Counted from the stretch's first letter, positions 1 to 6,525 are shown. The stretch is DNA of 10,201 bases from JBJFCE01 sp964437825 (GCA_964437825.1 CAYTIH010000071.1:1-10201), one strand, 5' to 3'. The notes: a model not told the origin generated them from the letters alone. A program made the numbers and translations.

Positions 1-145
1 CTATCTGGATCTTCGTAAATACGGCTCTGCAAGACATGCGGGCTTTGGACTTGGATTTGAAAGATGCGTTATGTATCTGACGGGTATGGCAAACATCCGT
101 GATGTTGTTCCGTTCCCGAGAACTGTGAATAATTGCGAATTATAA
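1..145 (+). CDS. asnS: Asparaginyl-tRNA synthetase, C-terminal end (partial)
   Basis: The reading frame that starts at base 2 and stops with TAA at 143-145 gives about 47 residues matching the extreme C-terminus of asparaginyl-tRNA synthetase. This is the class II enzyme that charges tRNA-Asn with asparagine in the cytoplasm. Visible are the class II motif 3 region (GFGLGFER, whose final arginine contacts ATP) and the family-typical ending with NIRDVVPFPRT before a short tail, NNCEL. The gene enters from the left edge, so start, length and upstream context cannot be seen. It is convergent with murE, and a hairpin terminator follows 7 bases after the stop. Assignment among class II synthetases is firm because the PFPRT ending is characteristic of AsnRS; the related AspRS ends differently. 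Confidence 0.93.
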   Translation, partial: YLDLRKYGSARHAGFGLGFERCVMYLTGMANIRDVVPFPRTVNNCEL

Positions 146-152
146 ATAAAAG

Positions 153-221
153 GGCAGAGCCGTAAAATGAGGATTCCTTGTCTGATTGGCAAGGATCCGG
201 TCAAAAACGGCTCTGCCTTTT
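153..221. terminator. Bidirectional nested-hairpin terminator between asnS and murE
   Basis: Bases 153-163 (GGCAGAGCCGT) and 207-217 (ACGGCTCTGCC) form a perfect 11-bp stem. The 43-base interior holds a second inverted repeat (171-180 with 190-198, one bulged T). On the plus strand the stem is followed by TTTT (218-221). On the minus strand it is followed by a U-rich run (reverse complement of about 141-152). It therefore fits a terminator serving both asnS and the dapF-murE transcript, whose stop lies 41 bases away. The two-tier structure is larger than a minimal intrinsic terminator. Confidence 0.8.
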
Positions 222-258
222 GGCTAGGATGGATTTTAAGGAACATCCCGGCTGTTAT

Positions 259-1776
259 TTAAGACAGAGTGCTATGTGATCGCTTTGTATTATTTTTTCC
301 GGGATAGGATTCAATGGATTCCCGTTCGCTGTAGTGATATTTAACACCGTGAATTTCCTGATAATCCTCATGCCCCTTTCCAAGAAGGATAATCAGGTCT
401 CCCTCCTGCGCAATATCCATGGCATGCCAGATTGCGGTTTTGCGGTCTTCGATTTCAATATATTTCCCGCCGCTTTTGGCAAGTCCGACTTTAATATCCG
501 CGTTAATGGAGGAAATTTCTTCATCCCTGGGATTGTCGGCAGTCAGAATGGACAGATCTGCCATTCTGCCGCAAAGCTCACCCATGGCATAGCGCCGCAT
601 TTTGGCACGGTTGCCGCCGCCGCCGTAAACACAGATAATGCTGCGCGGCTGATAGGCTTTCACCGTGGAGAGCAGGCTTTCCACACTGACTTCATTGTGA
701 GCATAGTCAATCATGATAGTGTATGGTCCTGCAACGGGTACGATTTCTACCCGCCCTTTGACATGAATACGGGAAAGCGCTTGCAGCATCGTATCCGTAT
801 CAATGCCTACGCTTGTCCCAATGATCAGGGCGCAAAGGGCATTATAGACACTGAATTTTCCGGGAACCGGGACGGCTGCGTCACAGTTTAAGAGGCCGGA
901 TGTATGGAAACGGATACCGAGTTCACCGCCGTTTTTGGTTAACTCGAATTGCTCGGCGCGAAGATCTGCAGTCTCGTCAAAACCAAAGGTCCGGATTGTG
1001 CAGGTATGATCCTTAATAGCGCCTTCACAGGACGGATCATCGATATTCACAAGACCCAGACGGCATTGCGAAAAAAGCAGGGATTTGCAATACAGATATT
1101 CTTCCATGGTCGCATGTTCACCGGGGCCGATATGATCGGCGGAAAAATTGGTGAAGACACCGATATCAAAGGTAAAGCCGGCAACACGGTCTAATTTAAG
1201 TCCCTGTGAGGAGACCTCCATGACACAGTATTCACAGCCGGCTTCCGCCATGAGGGACAGTAAACGCTGAAGTTCGAAGCTTTCCGGCGTAGTATTGGCG
1301 GTTTTGTATTTCTGACCGTTAATGATGGCGCCGATGGTGCCGATGACGCCTACTTTTTTCCCGGCATGTTCCAAGATGGATTGCACCATATAGGAAGTGG
1401 TTGTCTTTCCTTTCGTACCGGTAATGCCGATCATGTTCAGCTTGGAGGCCGGATGATCAAACTGTGCGGCGGCGGCGAATGCCAGCGCCTTTCTGGTATT
1501 TGCGGTCGAAATGACACAAATGTCACTTTTGCCGGAGGCATCCACCATGATTTTGACCGATGAAATATGCTGCTCGTCAATGATCAGGGAAACGGCTCCT
1601 TTTTCCAGCACGTCAGGGATAAATTCATGGGCGTCCCGCGTAGTTCCGGCAATGCAGACAAACATGCAGCCGGGGGTGATTTTTCTGGAATCGTAGACGA
1701 CTTCGGTAATTTCGGTCTCATCGTTTCCGGTCTGAACCTGATAGGATAAGCCCTCTAATAGTGTCCGTATGGTCAT
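259..1776 (-). CDS. murE: UDP-N-acetylmuramoyl-L-alanyl-D-glutamate--2,6-diaminopimelate ligase
   Basis: This cytoplasmic Mur ligase adds meso-diaminopimelate to UDP-MurNAc-L-Ala-D-Glu using ATP, the third residue of the peptidoglycan stem peptide. The 505-residue protein shows the N-terminal UDP-binding domain (about 1-100), the ATP loop GITGTKGKTTT (117-127), the lysine expected to be carbamylated (K231 in YCKSLLF), and the C-terminal domain with DNPR (414-417). DNPR is the signature of diaminopimelate rather than lysine specificity. GKGHEDYQ (466-473) is also present. I chose the ATG at 1776-1774 because a strong AGGAGG (complement of 1787-1792) sits 10 bases upstream; an in-frame ATG at 1818 lies inside dapF and lacks this support. 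The gene starts 4 bases after the dapF stop, so its ribosome binding site lies within the end of dapF and translation is probably coupled. Some clostridia carry more than one murE-like gene, so this need not be the only copy. Confidence 0.95.
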   Translation of the reverse strand: MTIRTLLEGLSYQVQTGNDETEITEVVYDSRKITPGCMFVCIAGTTRDAHEFIPDVLEKGAVSLIIDEQHISSVKIMVDASGKSDICVISTANTRKALAFAAAAQFDHPASKLNMIGITGTKGKTTTSYMVQSILEHAGKKVGVIGTIGAIINGQKYKTANTTPESFELQRLLSLMAEAGCEYCVMEVSSQGLKLDRVAGFTFDIGVFTNFSADHIGPGEHATMEEYLYCKSLLFSQCRLGLVNIDDPSCEGAIKDHTCTIRTFGFDETADLRAEQFELTKNGGELGIRFHTSGLLNCDAAVPVPGKFSVYNALCALIIGTSVGIDTDTMLQALSRIHVKGRVEIVPVAGPYTIMIDYAHNEVSVESLLSTVKAYQPRSIICVYGGGGNRAKMRRYAMGELCGRMADLSILTADNPRDEEISSINADIKVGLAKSGGKYIEIEDRKTAIWHAMDIAQEGDLIILLGKGHEDYQEIHGVKYHYSERESIESYPGKNNTKRSHSTLS

Positions 1777-1780
1777 GAAG

Positions 1781-2638
1781 TTAATTCCTCCTGTAATCGG
1801 TATCGATTTCGGATTCAAATACGGTATGGGAGGGACCGGTCATAAAAACATGACCCGTTGCTTCGTCCCATTCCACGGTTAGCGGCCCGCCGATTTGCAT
1901 AACGGTAACCTTTCTGTTGCACATGCCGAGGCGGATTGCAGCAACGACCGCAGTACAGCAGCCGGTTCCGCAGCCGATGGTTTCGCCGGCGCCGCGTTCC
2001 CATTCCCGGATCTTTAAATGGTCCCGATCCACAAACTGTGCAAAAGTCACATTGGTTTTGTTGGGAAACAGCTCTGTATGATATTCAAACGCACGTCCGT
2101 AACCGTGCACGTCAAAATGATTTACATCGTCAATGAATGTCACCATATGAGGATTTCCCCAGCTGACGGCAGTTACCAGAAATTCGCGGTCCAACACTTT
2201 GACGGGCTGATTGATGAATTCCGGCAGTTCGGTATTGACGGGAATGATTTTGGTATGCAGTCTGGGGCTGCCGATATCAGCGCGGATATTGACGGCCGTT
2301 CCGTTTTCCACAAACAGGTGGAGCCTTTGGATACCGCCCAATGTCTCAATCGTCAGATCTTCCTTGTCAGTCAGTTTATGATCATATACATATTTGCCGA
2401 CGCTGCGGAGTGCATTACCGCACATTTCACCTTCCGTACCGTCCGGATTAAACATACGCATGCGAAAATCGCAGATCTCGGAGGGACAGATGAGAACCAT
2501 ACCGTCCGAACCGATGCCGAAGTGTCTTTCGCTGACGAATTTAGACAATTCGCTTAACTCCGGTAATGTCTGGCTGATCGCATTGATATAGACATAATCG
2601 TTTCCGTATGCCTGCATCTTGGTAAATTTTATTTTCAT
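1781..2638 (-). CDS. dapF: Diaminopimelate epimerase
   Basis: This PLP-independent epimerase converts LL-2,6-diaminopimelate to the meso form, the last step before the molecule is used for peptidoglycan (by MurE next door) or decarboxylated to lysine. The 285-residue length is typical of the family. Both catalytic cysteines are visible: C73 in the first half (MCGNALR, where many homologues have MCGNGIR) and C223 in the second (ERGAGETIGCGTG). The substrate-binding GND motif lies near the N-terminus (12-14). The ATG at 2638 is preceded by AAGGAG (complement of 2647-2652) with 8-base spacing. It is the first gene of a two-gene minus-strand unit with murE, a pairing that supplies one enzyme's product directly to the next. 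A 20-base perfect inverted repeat lies 24 bases upstream of the start codon. Confidence 0.95.
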   Translation of the reverse strand: MKIKFTKMQAYGNDYVYINAISQTLPELSELSKFVSERHFGIGSDGMVLICPSEICDFRMRMFNPDGTEGEMCGNALRSVGKYVYDHKLTDKEDLTIETLGGIQRLHLFVENGTAVNIRADIGSPRLHTKIIPVNTELPEFINQPVKVLDREFLVTAVSWGNPHMVTFIDDVNHFDVHGYGRAFEYHTELFPNKTNVTFAQFVDRDHLKIREWERGAGETIGCGTGCCTAVVAAIRLGMCNRKVTVMQIGGPLTVEWDEATGHVFMTGPSHTVFESEIDTDYRRN

Positions 2639-2662
2639 GAATCTGGCTCCTTATGCTTGGTT

Positions 2663-2682
2663 GAAGTAAGATTTCTTACTTC
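2663..2682. repeat. 20-base perfect inverted repeat upstream of dapF
   Basis: GAAGTAAG (2663-2670) and CTTACTTC (2675-2682) are exact reverse complements around a 4-base centre, ATTT. The element lies between the dapF ribosome binding site and an AT-rich stretch that could hold the dapF promoter. Only a poor -10-like TAAAAT is visible on the minus strand and no convincing -35. The element could be an operator or an RNA hairpin in the leader. Function is unknown. Confidence 0.5.
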
Positions 2683-2736
2683 TGTATTTTATCAGGAAAA
2701 AGCCTTTTGTGGAAGAGGTTTGAAGGAATCCTTTTG

Positions 2737-2781
2737 GAAAAATAGAACAAAAGGGGATGAAAGAATTACTTTCATCCCCTT
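2737..2781 (-). terminator. Intrinsic terminator of the PLP-enzyme gene
   Basis: Bases 2751-2763 and 2769-2781 form a perfect 13-bp stem (AAGGGGATGAAAG and its complement) with a 5-base loop. Read on the minus strand it is followed by a T-rich tract (complement of about 2737-2750). It lies some 57 bases beyond the stop codon of the minus-strand PLP-enzyme gene. It separates that gene from dapF-murE and implies the pair has its own promoter. A smaller inverted repeat, TGCAGC/GCTGCA (2811-2827), lies between the stop codon and this hairpin. Confidence 0.85.
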
Positions 2782-2838
2782 AATAGGTCTGCTTTATCAT
2801 ACCGGCGCATTGCAGCCGGCAGCTGCACAGGAGGTCTG

Positions 2839-4029
2839 TTAATCGTCAGAACCGTTCAGCGCCTGATCCAGGTCCGCAATAATGTCCTGCGCATGCTCTA
2901 AGCCTACGGAAATACGCAGGAATGTATCCGTAATACCAAGAGCCTGACGCGTCTCTTCGGTCAGAGATTCGTGCGTCTGCGTTCTCGGGTAGGTAATCAG
3001 AGTTTCGGTGCCGCCGAGGCTCTCCGCAAAATAGATTAAATCCACTCTGCGCAGAATCTTCTGTACGGTTTCATAGGAATCTACATTAAAGGAAAGCATG
3101 CCGCCAAAGCCGATGCACTGCTTTTTCATAATTTCATAGCCGGGGTGGTCCTCAAAGCCCACATAGAAGACGTTCTTGACTTTTTCCTGGGTACGGAGCC
3201 AATGTGCCACCTCTTTGGCGTTTTCGCAGTGCCGCTCCATGCGGACGGGAAGTGTCTTGATACCGCGCAGCAGCAGCCAGGCATCCATGGGAGATAACTG
3301 GTTTCCGTGTGTTTTGATCTGCGAGTGCATGAAATCCGCAAGCTCCTGTGATTTTACCACAACAATTCCTGCCAGAACATCATTGTGACCGCCGATGAAC
3401 TTTGTAGCACTGTGTGTTACGATGTCGGCACCCAGAGTAAGGGGCTTTTGAAGATAAGGGGACATCAGTGTGTTATCGACTACCAGAATACAGCCGTGTG
3501 CATGAGCGATCTCGGCGATTTTGGCAATGTCTGCGACCTTCATCATGGGATTGGTCGGGGTTTCCAAAAAGACGATTTTGGTGTTCGGATGAATGCTTTT
3601 TTCAACAAGCTCCGTATTACACATATCAATATAAGTAAAGGTTGCGCCATATCGCCCGAAAATATCCGTACCGACACGATATGTTCCACCATAAATATCG
3701 TCGGATAAGAGAATTTCGTCTCCGGGATTCAGCAGGCTGAATATGGCAGTATTGGCTGCCTGACCGCTTGTGAAGGCAAAACCCTCCAGCCCTTCCTCCA
3801 GAATGGCCATGGTTCGTTCAAGCTCCAGACGTGTTGGATTGGATAAACGGGAATAATCAAACCCCGTGGATTCTCCGAGCGCTTTGTGTCTGAACGTAGA
3901 GGTTTGATAAATCGGGGTGCTGACAGCACCGGAAAAAGGATCGTGTCCGAGAGCACCGTGAACGGCCTTGGATTCAAAATGTAAATTCTCTTTTCTACTG
4001 AAATCGTTTAAATTACTGAAGTTCTTCAT
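2839..4029 (-). CDS. PLP-dependent trans-sulfuration enzyme (cystathionine gamma-synthase / beta-lyase / gamma-lyase family)
   Basis: This is a cytoplasmic PLP enzyme of the Cys/Met metabolism family. It interconverts cysteine, homoserine esters, cystathionine and homocysteine, depending on subtype. The 396-residue protein has the family layout: the cofactor-phosphate YSR motif (59-61), FTSGQAAN (86-93) in the small-loop PLP region, the PLP-ring aspartate in VVDNT (D185), and the Schiff-base lysine K210 in HSATKFIGGHND. Near the C-terminus SLGGTETLITYP (337-348) replaces the more usual GGVESL pattern. That loop shapes the substrate pocket, so I do not assign MetB, MetC or gamma-lyase. The ATG at 4029 has only a weak GGAA upstream, but no other in-frame ATG lies near the start of the conserved region. 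The gene is monocistronic, with a near-consensus promoter and its own terminator. The N-terminal extension of about 17 residues before FESKAVH is slightly longer than usual. Confidence 0.9.
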   Translation of the reverse strand: MKNFSNLNDFSRKENLHFESKAVHGALGHDPFSGAVSTPIYQTSTFRHKALGESTGFDYSRLSNPTRLELERTMAILEEGLEGFAFTSGQAANTAIFSLLNPGDEILLSDDIYGGTYRVGTDIFGRYGATFTYIDMCNTELVEKSIHPNTKIVFLETPTNPMMKVADIAKIAEIAHAHGCILVVDNTLMSPYLQKPLTLGADIVTHSATKFIGGHNDVLAGIVVVKSQELADFMHSQIKTHGNQLSPMDAWLLLRGIKTLPVRMERHCENAKEVAHWLRTQEKVKNVFYVGFEDHPGYEIMKKQCIGFGGMLSFNVDSYETVQKILRRVDLIYFAESLGGTETLITYPRTQTHESLTEETRQALGITDTFLRISVGLEHAQDIIADLDQALNGSDD

Positions 4030-4092
4030 TTCAGTTTCCGGGCGGATTCCGGAATATGCGGAAGCCGCTTTTCCTTTCCATTGTTACTTAGC

Positions 4093-4121
4093 ATTATAAA
4101 CTTACATTTTTTGTGAGTCAA
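4093..4121 (-). promoter_or_regulatory. Sigma-A promoter of the PLP-enzyme gene
   Basis: On the minus strand TTGACT (complement of 4116-4121) is followed after exactly 17 bases by TATAAT (complement of 4093-4098). This is 11 of 12 consensus positions. Transcription would begin near 4086, giving a leader of about 57 bases. The leader contains a short palindrome, ATTCCGGAAT (4046-4055). No S-box or T-box features are visible in so short a leader. Confidence 0.85.
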
Positions 4122-4250
4122 CCTTAGTGAAAGCGAAAAAAACGCCTCTGAATTATACGAATAAACAATGACGCGCAATAAGTAAAAACTATACCGAATT
4201 TCGAATCGTCTCTATTTGTGCATTTGTATACAGGGGGAAAATATGGTAAG

Positions 4251-4361
4251 ATGAAGCGAAGCGTAGAGGCCATAGAATTAGTATATGCGGAGCAAGTATA
4301 TAAAATAAAACAAACAATATGGTGGAAAAAATGGGCACTGATTATCATTATCTTTATATAG
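4251..4361 (+). CDS. Possible 36-residue membrane peptide (uncertain)
   Basis: The frame starting at ATG 4251 encodes 36 residues and stops with TAG at 4359-4361. The first half is polar and begins MKRSVEAIELVY. The second half is a basic/aromatic patch, WWKK, followed by a run of isoleucines (ALIIIIFI) long enough only for a short membrane segment. A GGGGG run lies 13-17 bases upstream, too far for an ideal ribosome binding site. A weak promoter-like pair, TTGTAT then 17 bases then TAAGAT, ends at about 4252 and so would not leave a leader. It overlaps the lactonase-like remnant in another frame, so at most one of the two is likely functional. I do not recognise the peptide and it may be chance. 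Confidence 0.2.
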   Translation: MKRSVEAIELVYAEQVYKIKQTIWWKKWALIIIIFI

Positions 4362-4602
4362 GGACTTATACATCTATAGAGGCACAGGGATGCCGCCGGG
4401 AGGACGCCTGCGGACGGGAAATTTACCTGTTTGAGAGGCAGGAAGACGGGGCTTTGATAAATATCAAAACAGGACCGAGGAAGAAATGGATCAGGATATT
4501 TATCCGGCTTATAATCCTTCTTATCTGGCAATGGACAGAATTCTGATCAATCATGCGACAGGGGATGTGTACTGTGAAGAAGACGCAAAAGTGCCGGTAT
4601 GA
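4331..4602 (+). pseudogene. Frameshifted remnant of a lactonase / 6-phosphogluconolactonase-like gene
   Basis: The frame from ATG 4331 begins with YLYIGTYT a few residues in, then GREIYLFERQEDGAL, the opening beta-strands typical of the seven-bladed propeller lactonase family (PF10282, YkgB/Pgl-like). That frame then becomes non-homologous and stops at 4546. A second frame over about 4470-4602 carries DIYPAYNPSYLAMD, which fits the NPSYLA element that follows in the same family, and stops at 4600-4602. Together these suggest one original gene split by a frameshift near 4450-4475 and truncated to about 90 residues of a family usually near 340. A GGTGG 5 bases before ATG 4331 is a possible relic ribosome binding site. 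The residues after NPSYLAMD do not look like the family, so a deletion junction may lie near 4540. No catalytic part remains. Confidence 0.45.
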
Positions 4603-4679
4603 TGGGAATTATATTTTTTGTAATAGGAGCGGTGCTTTTGGCGGCTTTTTGACAGAAATCAAGAAAGGAAGCTGTTTGT

Positions 4680-5843
4680 ATGGAACAAAACAAAAAGCGT
4701 ACGATTGAAATCATGGTCATTGCAGCCGTCTTACTGGCAGTGGTACTGAACATCGGAAGTATCGGCAGTATGATTATGAGAATTTGGGGATTGATTATGC
4801 CGATTGTCATCGGGGGACTTATGGCTTTTGTCATGAATGTACCAATGAAGGGATATGAGAAGCTGCTCACAAAGCTTACAAATAAAAAGAAGAAGAAAAT
4901 ATCCGAGAAAAAAATTGCTTTGATCAGTATGTGGCTGACTGTGATCAGTTTGATTCTGGTTATTGTATTGGTGATTACGCTGGTGGTGCCGGAGCTTTAC
5001 AAATCGCTGGTAGGTTTGTATAAGGTGATAGAAGATGCCGTTCCTGAGATCTTTGATTTCCTGAAAAAGAATGTGGACCCGGAGCTGATTGACGTGGAAT
5101 GGATCCAGAAAAGTCTTAACGATGCGCTGACCGGTACTAATATCAGCAAAATGGTGGTCAGACTGTCAAACGGGGCCTATGATGTGCTGGGAGCAGTCTT
5201 TACTGTGGCAACCTCTACCGTCGGAACGCTGATGTCCGTTGCCATGAGCTTTATAGTGGCGCTCTATATGCTGCTTAGTAAAAAAAAGCTGGCGTGTCAG
5301 GCAAGAAAGCTTTTGTATGCGTTCTTAAAAAAGCCGGCTGCAGATAAAATATGCCATATCGGGACGCTGATTAACGACACCTATGCCAAATTTCTGTCCG
5401 GACAGTGTGTGGAGGCGTTTATCATTGCTATTCTTCTGTTTATTGCCTTCACCGTCTGCAGGCTTCCGTACGCAAGTCTGGTAGGCGTGCTTGCCGGAAT
5501 ACTTTCTTTCATTCCGTATATAGGGTCATGGATGGCCTGTGCGACCGGAGTGCTGCTCATCCTGATCATCAGTCCCTGGAAGGCGCTGCTGTCCTTTGTT
5601 GTTTATCAGGTGGTACAGTTTTTGGAGGGACAGCTTATCTATCCGCGCGTTGTGGGGAACTCCGTGGGACTTCCGCCGCTATACACATTGCTTGCGGCGA
5701 TTTTGGGCGGGAAGCTTTTTGGCATCGTCGGTATTATTTTCTTTATACCGTTTTTTGCTGTGATATATACTTTGGTGAAGGAGATTACGAATAGGAGGCT
5801 GGAGAGGAAAATAGAGGAAGAAAAGGCAAGTATGAAATTTTAG
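4680..5843 (+). CDS. AI-2E family transporter (PF01594)
   Basis: This is an integral inner-membrane protein of the AI-2E/PerM family. Members have been linked to export of autoinducer-2 or to sodium/proton exchange, and the substrate here cannot be told. The 387 residues contain hydrophobic segments at about 9-29, 32-54, 79-104, 167-199, 243-262, 264-299, 300-318 and 330-366, matching the family's roughly eight helices. A soluble stretch (105-160) lies between the third and fourth, as is usual. Family motifs include GQCVEAFIIA (241-250), GILSFIPYIG (273-282) and the region QFLEGQLIYPRVVGNSVGLP (313-332). The last 20 residues are charged and cytoplasmic. The ATG at 4680 is preceded by AAGGA (4665-4669) at about 10 bases. 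Its neighbours give no functional hint: a gene remnant upstream and a small unknown protein downstream. Confidence 0.9.
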   Translation: MEQNKKRTIEIMVIAAVLLAVVLNIGSIGSMIMRIWGLIMPIVIGGLMAFVMNVPMKGYEKLLTKLTNKKKKKISEKKIALISMWLTVISLILVIVLVITLVVPELYKSLVGLYKVIEDAVPEIFDFLKKNVDPELIDVEWIQKSLNDALTGTNISKMVVRLSNGAYDVLGAVFTVATSTVGTLMSVAMSFIVALYMLLSKKKLACQARKLLYAFLKKPAADKICHIGTLINDTYAKFLSGQCVEAFIIAILLFIAFTVCRLPYASLVGVLAGILSFIPYIGSWMACATGVLLILIISPWKALLSFVVYQVVQFLEGQLIYPRVVGNSVGLPPLYTLLAAILGGKLFGIVGIIFFIPFFAVIYTLVKEITNRRLERKIEEEKASMKF

Positions 5844-6005
5844 TTATGGTAGTATCAGAAAGTCTGTGTTACACTAATCATATATATCATTGAAATCTAT
5901 GATTACTTGAGGTTTGGTTTGACTTCGTATATCAATCGGGTGAATTTATATCCGGGCGGCGCATGCCTATGCGGCAGCGAAAAAATAGGAAAGGGAGGTA
6001 TAGGT

Positions 6006-6308
6006 ATGAAACAAAAATATAAAAGAGCAAGCTTTGAAGTGGAAGCAAAAAAATATGAGATAGGACAGGGAATGGAGGACGGCTTTGAAAACTGGACGAA
6101 TGTAGTTACGAATGGGTGGATTGTGACGGAAGGTCTTGTGCAGATTACACGGAAAGATGGCAGAGTGGTGTGTCCTTTCATTAAAAACCGCAGGGGAGTT
6201 ATTTTTATTCGTGAAGGAGATTACATAATATATGAGGAGGGCGGAGAACGCCATTGCTGCGGCCAAGATAAGTTTTTTGACAGATATCAACCGGTTTCCA
6301 TCGAATAG
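6006..6308 (+). CDS. 100-residue protein of unknown function, phage-like C-terminal pattern
   Basis: I do not recognise a named family with confidence. The 100-residue soluble protein starts at ATG 6006, chosen because GGGAGG (5993-5998) lies 7 bases upstream; a longer in-frame reading from 5907 lacks such a site. It contains a tryptophan-rich middle (NW at 29-30, NGWIV at 36-40), a VCPFI segment (55-59) and a C-terminal block GDYIIYEEGGERHCCGQDKF (71-90) ending FDRYQPV. The order GDYII...GE...C..D.F...Y.PV resembles the end of small proteins often found in phages and prophages of Firmicutes; this comparison is from memory. No membrane segment or signal peptide is visible. It stands alone, between the transporter and a hairpin-rich non-coding stretch, which would suit a leftover from a mobile element. 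Confidence 0.75.
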   Translation: MKQKYKRASFEVEAKKYEIGQGMEDGFENWTNVVTNGWIVTEGLVQITRKDGRVVCPFIKNRRGVIFIREGDYIIYEEGGERHCCGQDKFFDRYQPVSIE

Positions 6309-6312
6309 GATA

Positions 6313-6348
6313 GATTGAAAAATAAGCTCAATAGCTTATATTTCAATC
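6313..6348. repeat. 16-bp inverted repeat after the small unknown gene
   Basis: Bases 6313-6328 and 6333-6348 pair over 16 positions with one mismatch (GATTGAAA...TTTCAATC ends) around the loop CAAT. It begins 4 bases after the stop of the 100-residue protein, so it may act as its 3' hairpin. The run of T expected after an intrinsic terminator is absent on either strand. It is the first of three consecutive hairpins. Confidence 0.6.
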
Positions 6349-6352
6349 GGCA

Positions 6353-6415
6353 ATTTGAGTCAGAGCCTCAAATATGCCATGATCGCAGACGAGAAATCGC
6401 TTTCGCGAATTTCTC
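6353..6415. repeat. Two further hairpins in the gap before spoIIID
   Basis: ATTTGAG (6353-6359) pairs with CTCAAAT (6367-6373) around a 7-base loop. GAGAAATCGC (6391-6400) pairs with GCG/ATTTCTC (6405-6407, 6409-6415) around the loop TTTC, with one bulged A. Together with the preceding 16-bp repeat these make a compact, structured stretch of about 100 bases. The remainder to about 6435 is GC-rich (CGCCCGGCCGC) and contrasts with AT-rich DNA on both sides. No open reading frame is convincing here. It may be a dispersed intergenic repeat, but that cannot be shown from one window. Confidence 0.5.
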
Positions 6416-6525
6416 TTCGCCCGGCCGCTAACGCTCCGGAATATAGATTAAAATGAACTGATATGTCTGCAGCTTTTTAATTAGATATTATGATTCCTGT
6501 TGGTGTTGACTGCTTTTTTTAACTT

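Noticed and set aside
334..891. 185-codon open frame on the plus strand opposite murE
   Set aside because: It is a shadow of the murE reading frame with no family resemblance.
1777..1818. Earlier murE start at 1818
   Set aside because: It would overlap dapF and has no ribosome binding site, while ATG 1776 follows AGGAGG and begins the conserved protein.
4124..4531. 135-codon minus-strand frame upstream of the PLP-enzyme gene
   Set aside because: The low-complexity, Cys/Phe/Tyr-rich translation has no motif, and it overlaps the promoter of the minus-strand gene and the better plus-strand remnant.
4599..4652. 17-residue hydrophobic frame (MMGIIFFVIGAVLLAAF) just before the AI-2E gene
   Set aside because: It looks like a membrane segment but is very short and lacks a ribosome binding site; it may be chance or part of the decayed region.
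5876..5904. AATCATA/TATGATT inverted repeat after the AI-2E gene as a terminator
   Set aside because: The stem is AT-only apart from one pair, the loop is long and no T run follows; too weak to call.
5907..6005. Earlier start at 5907 for the 100-residue protein
   Set aside because: The added 33 residues span the GGGAGG ribosome binding site and an AT-rich upstream region; ATG 6006 is well supported.
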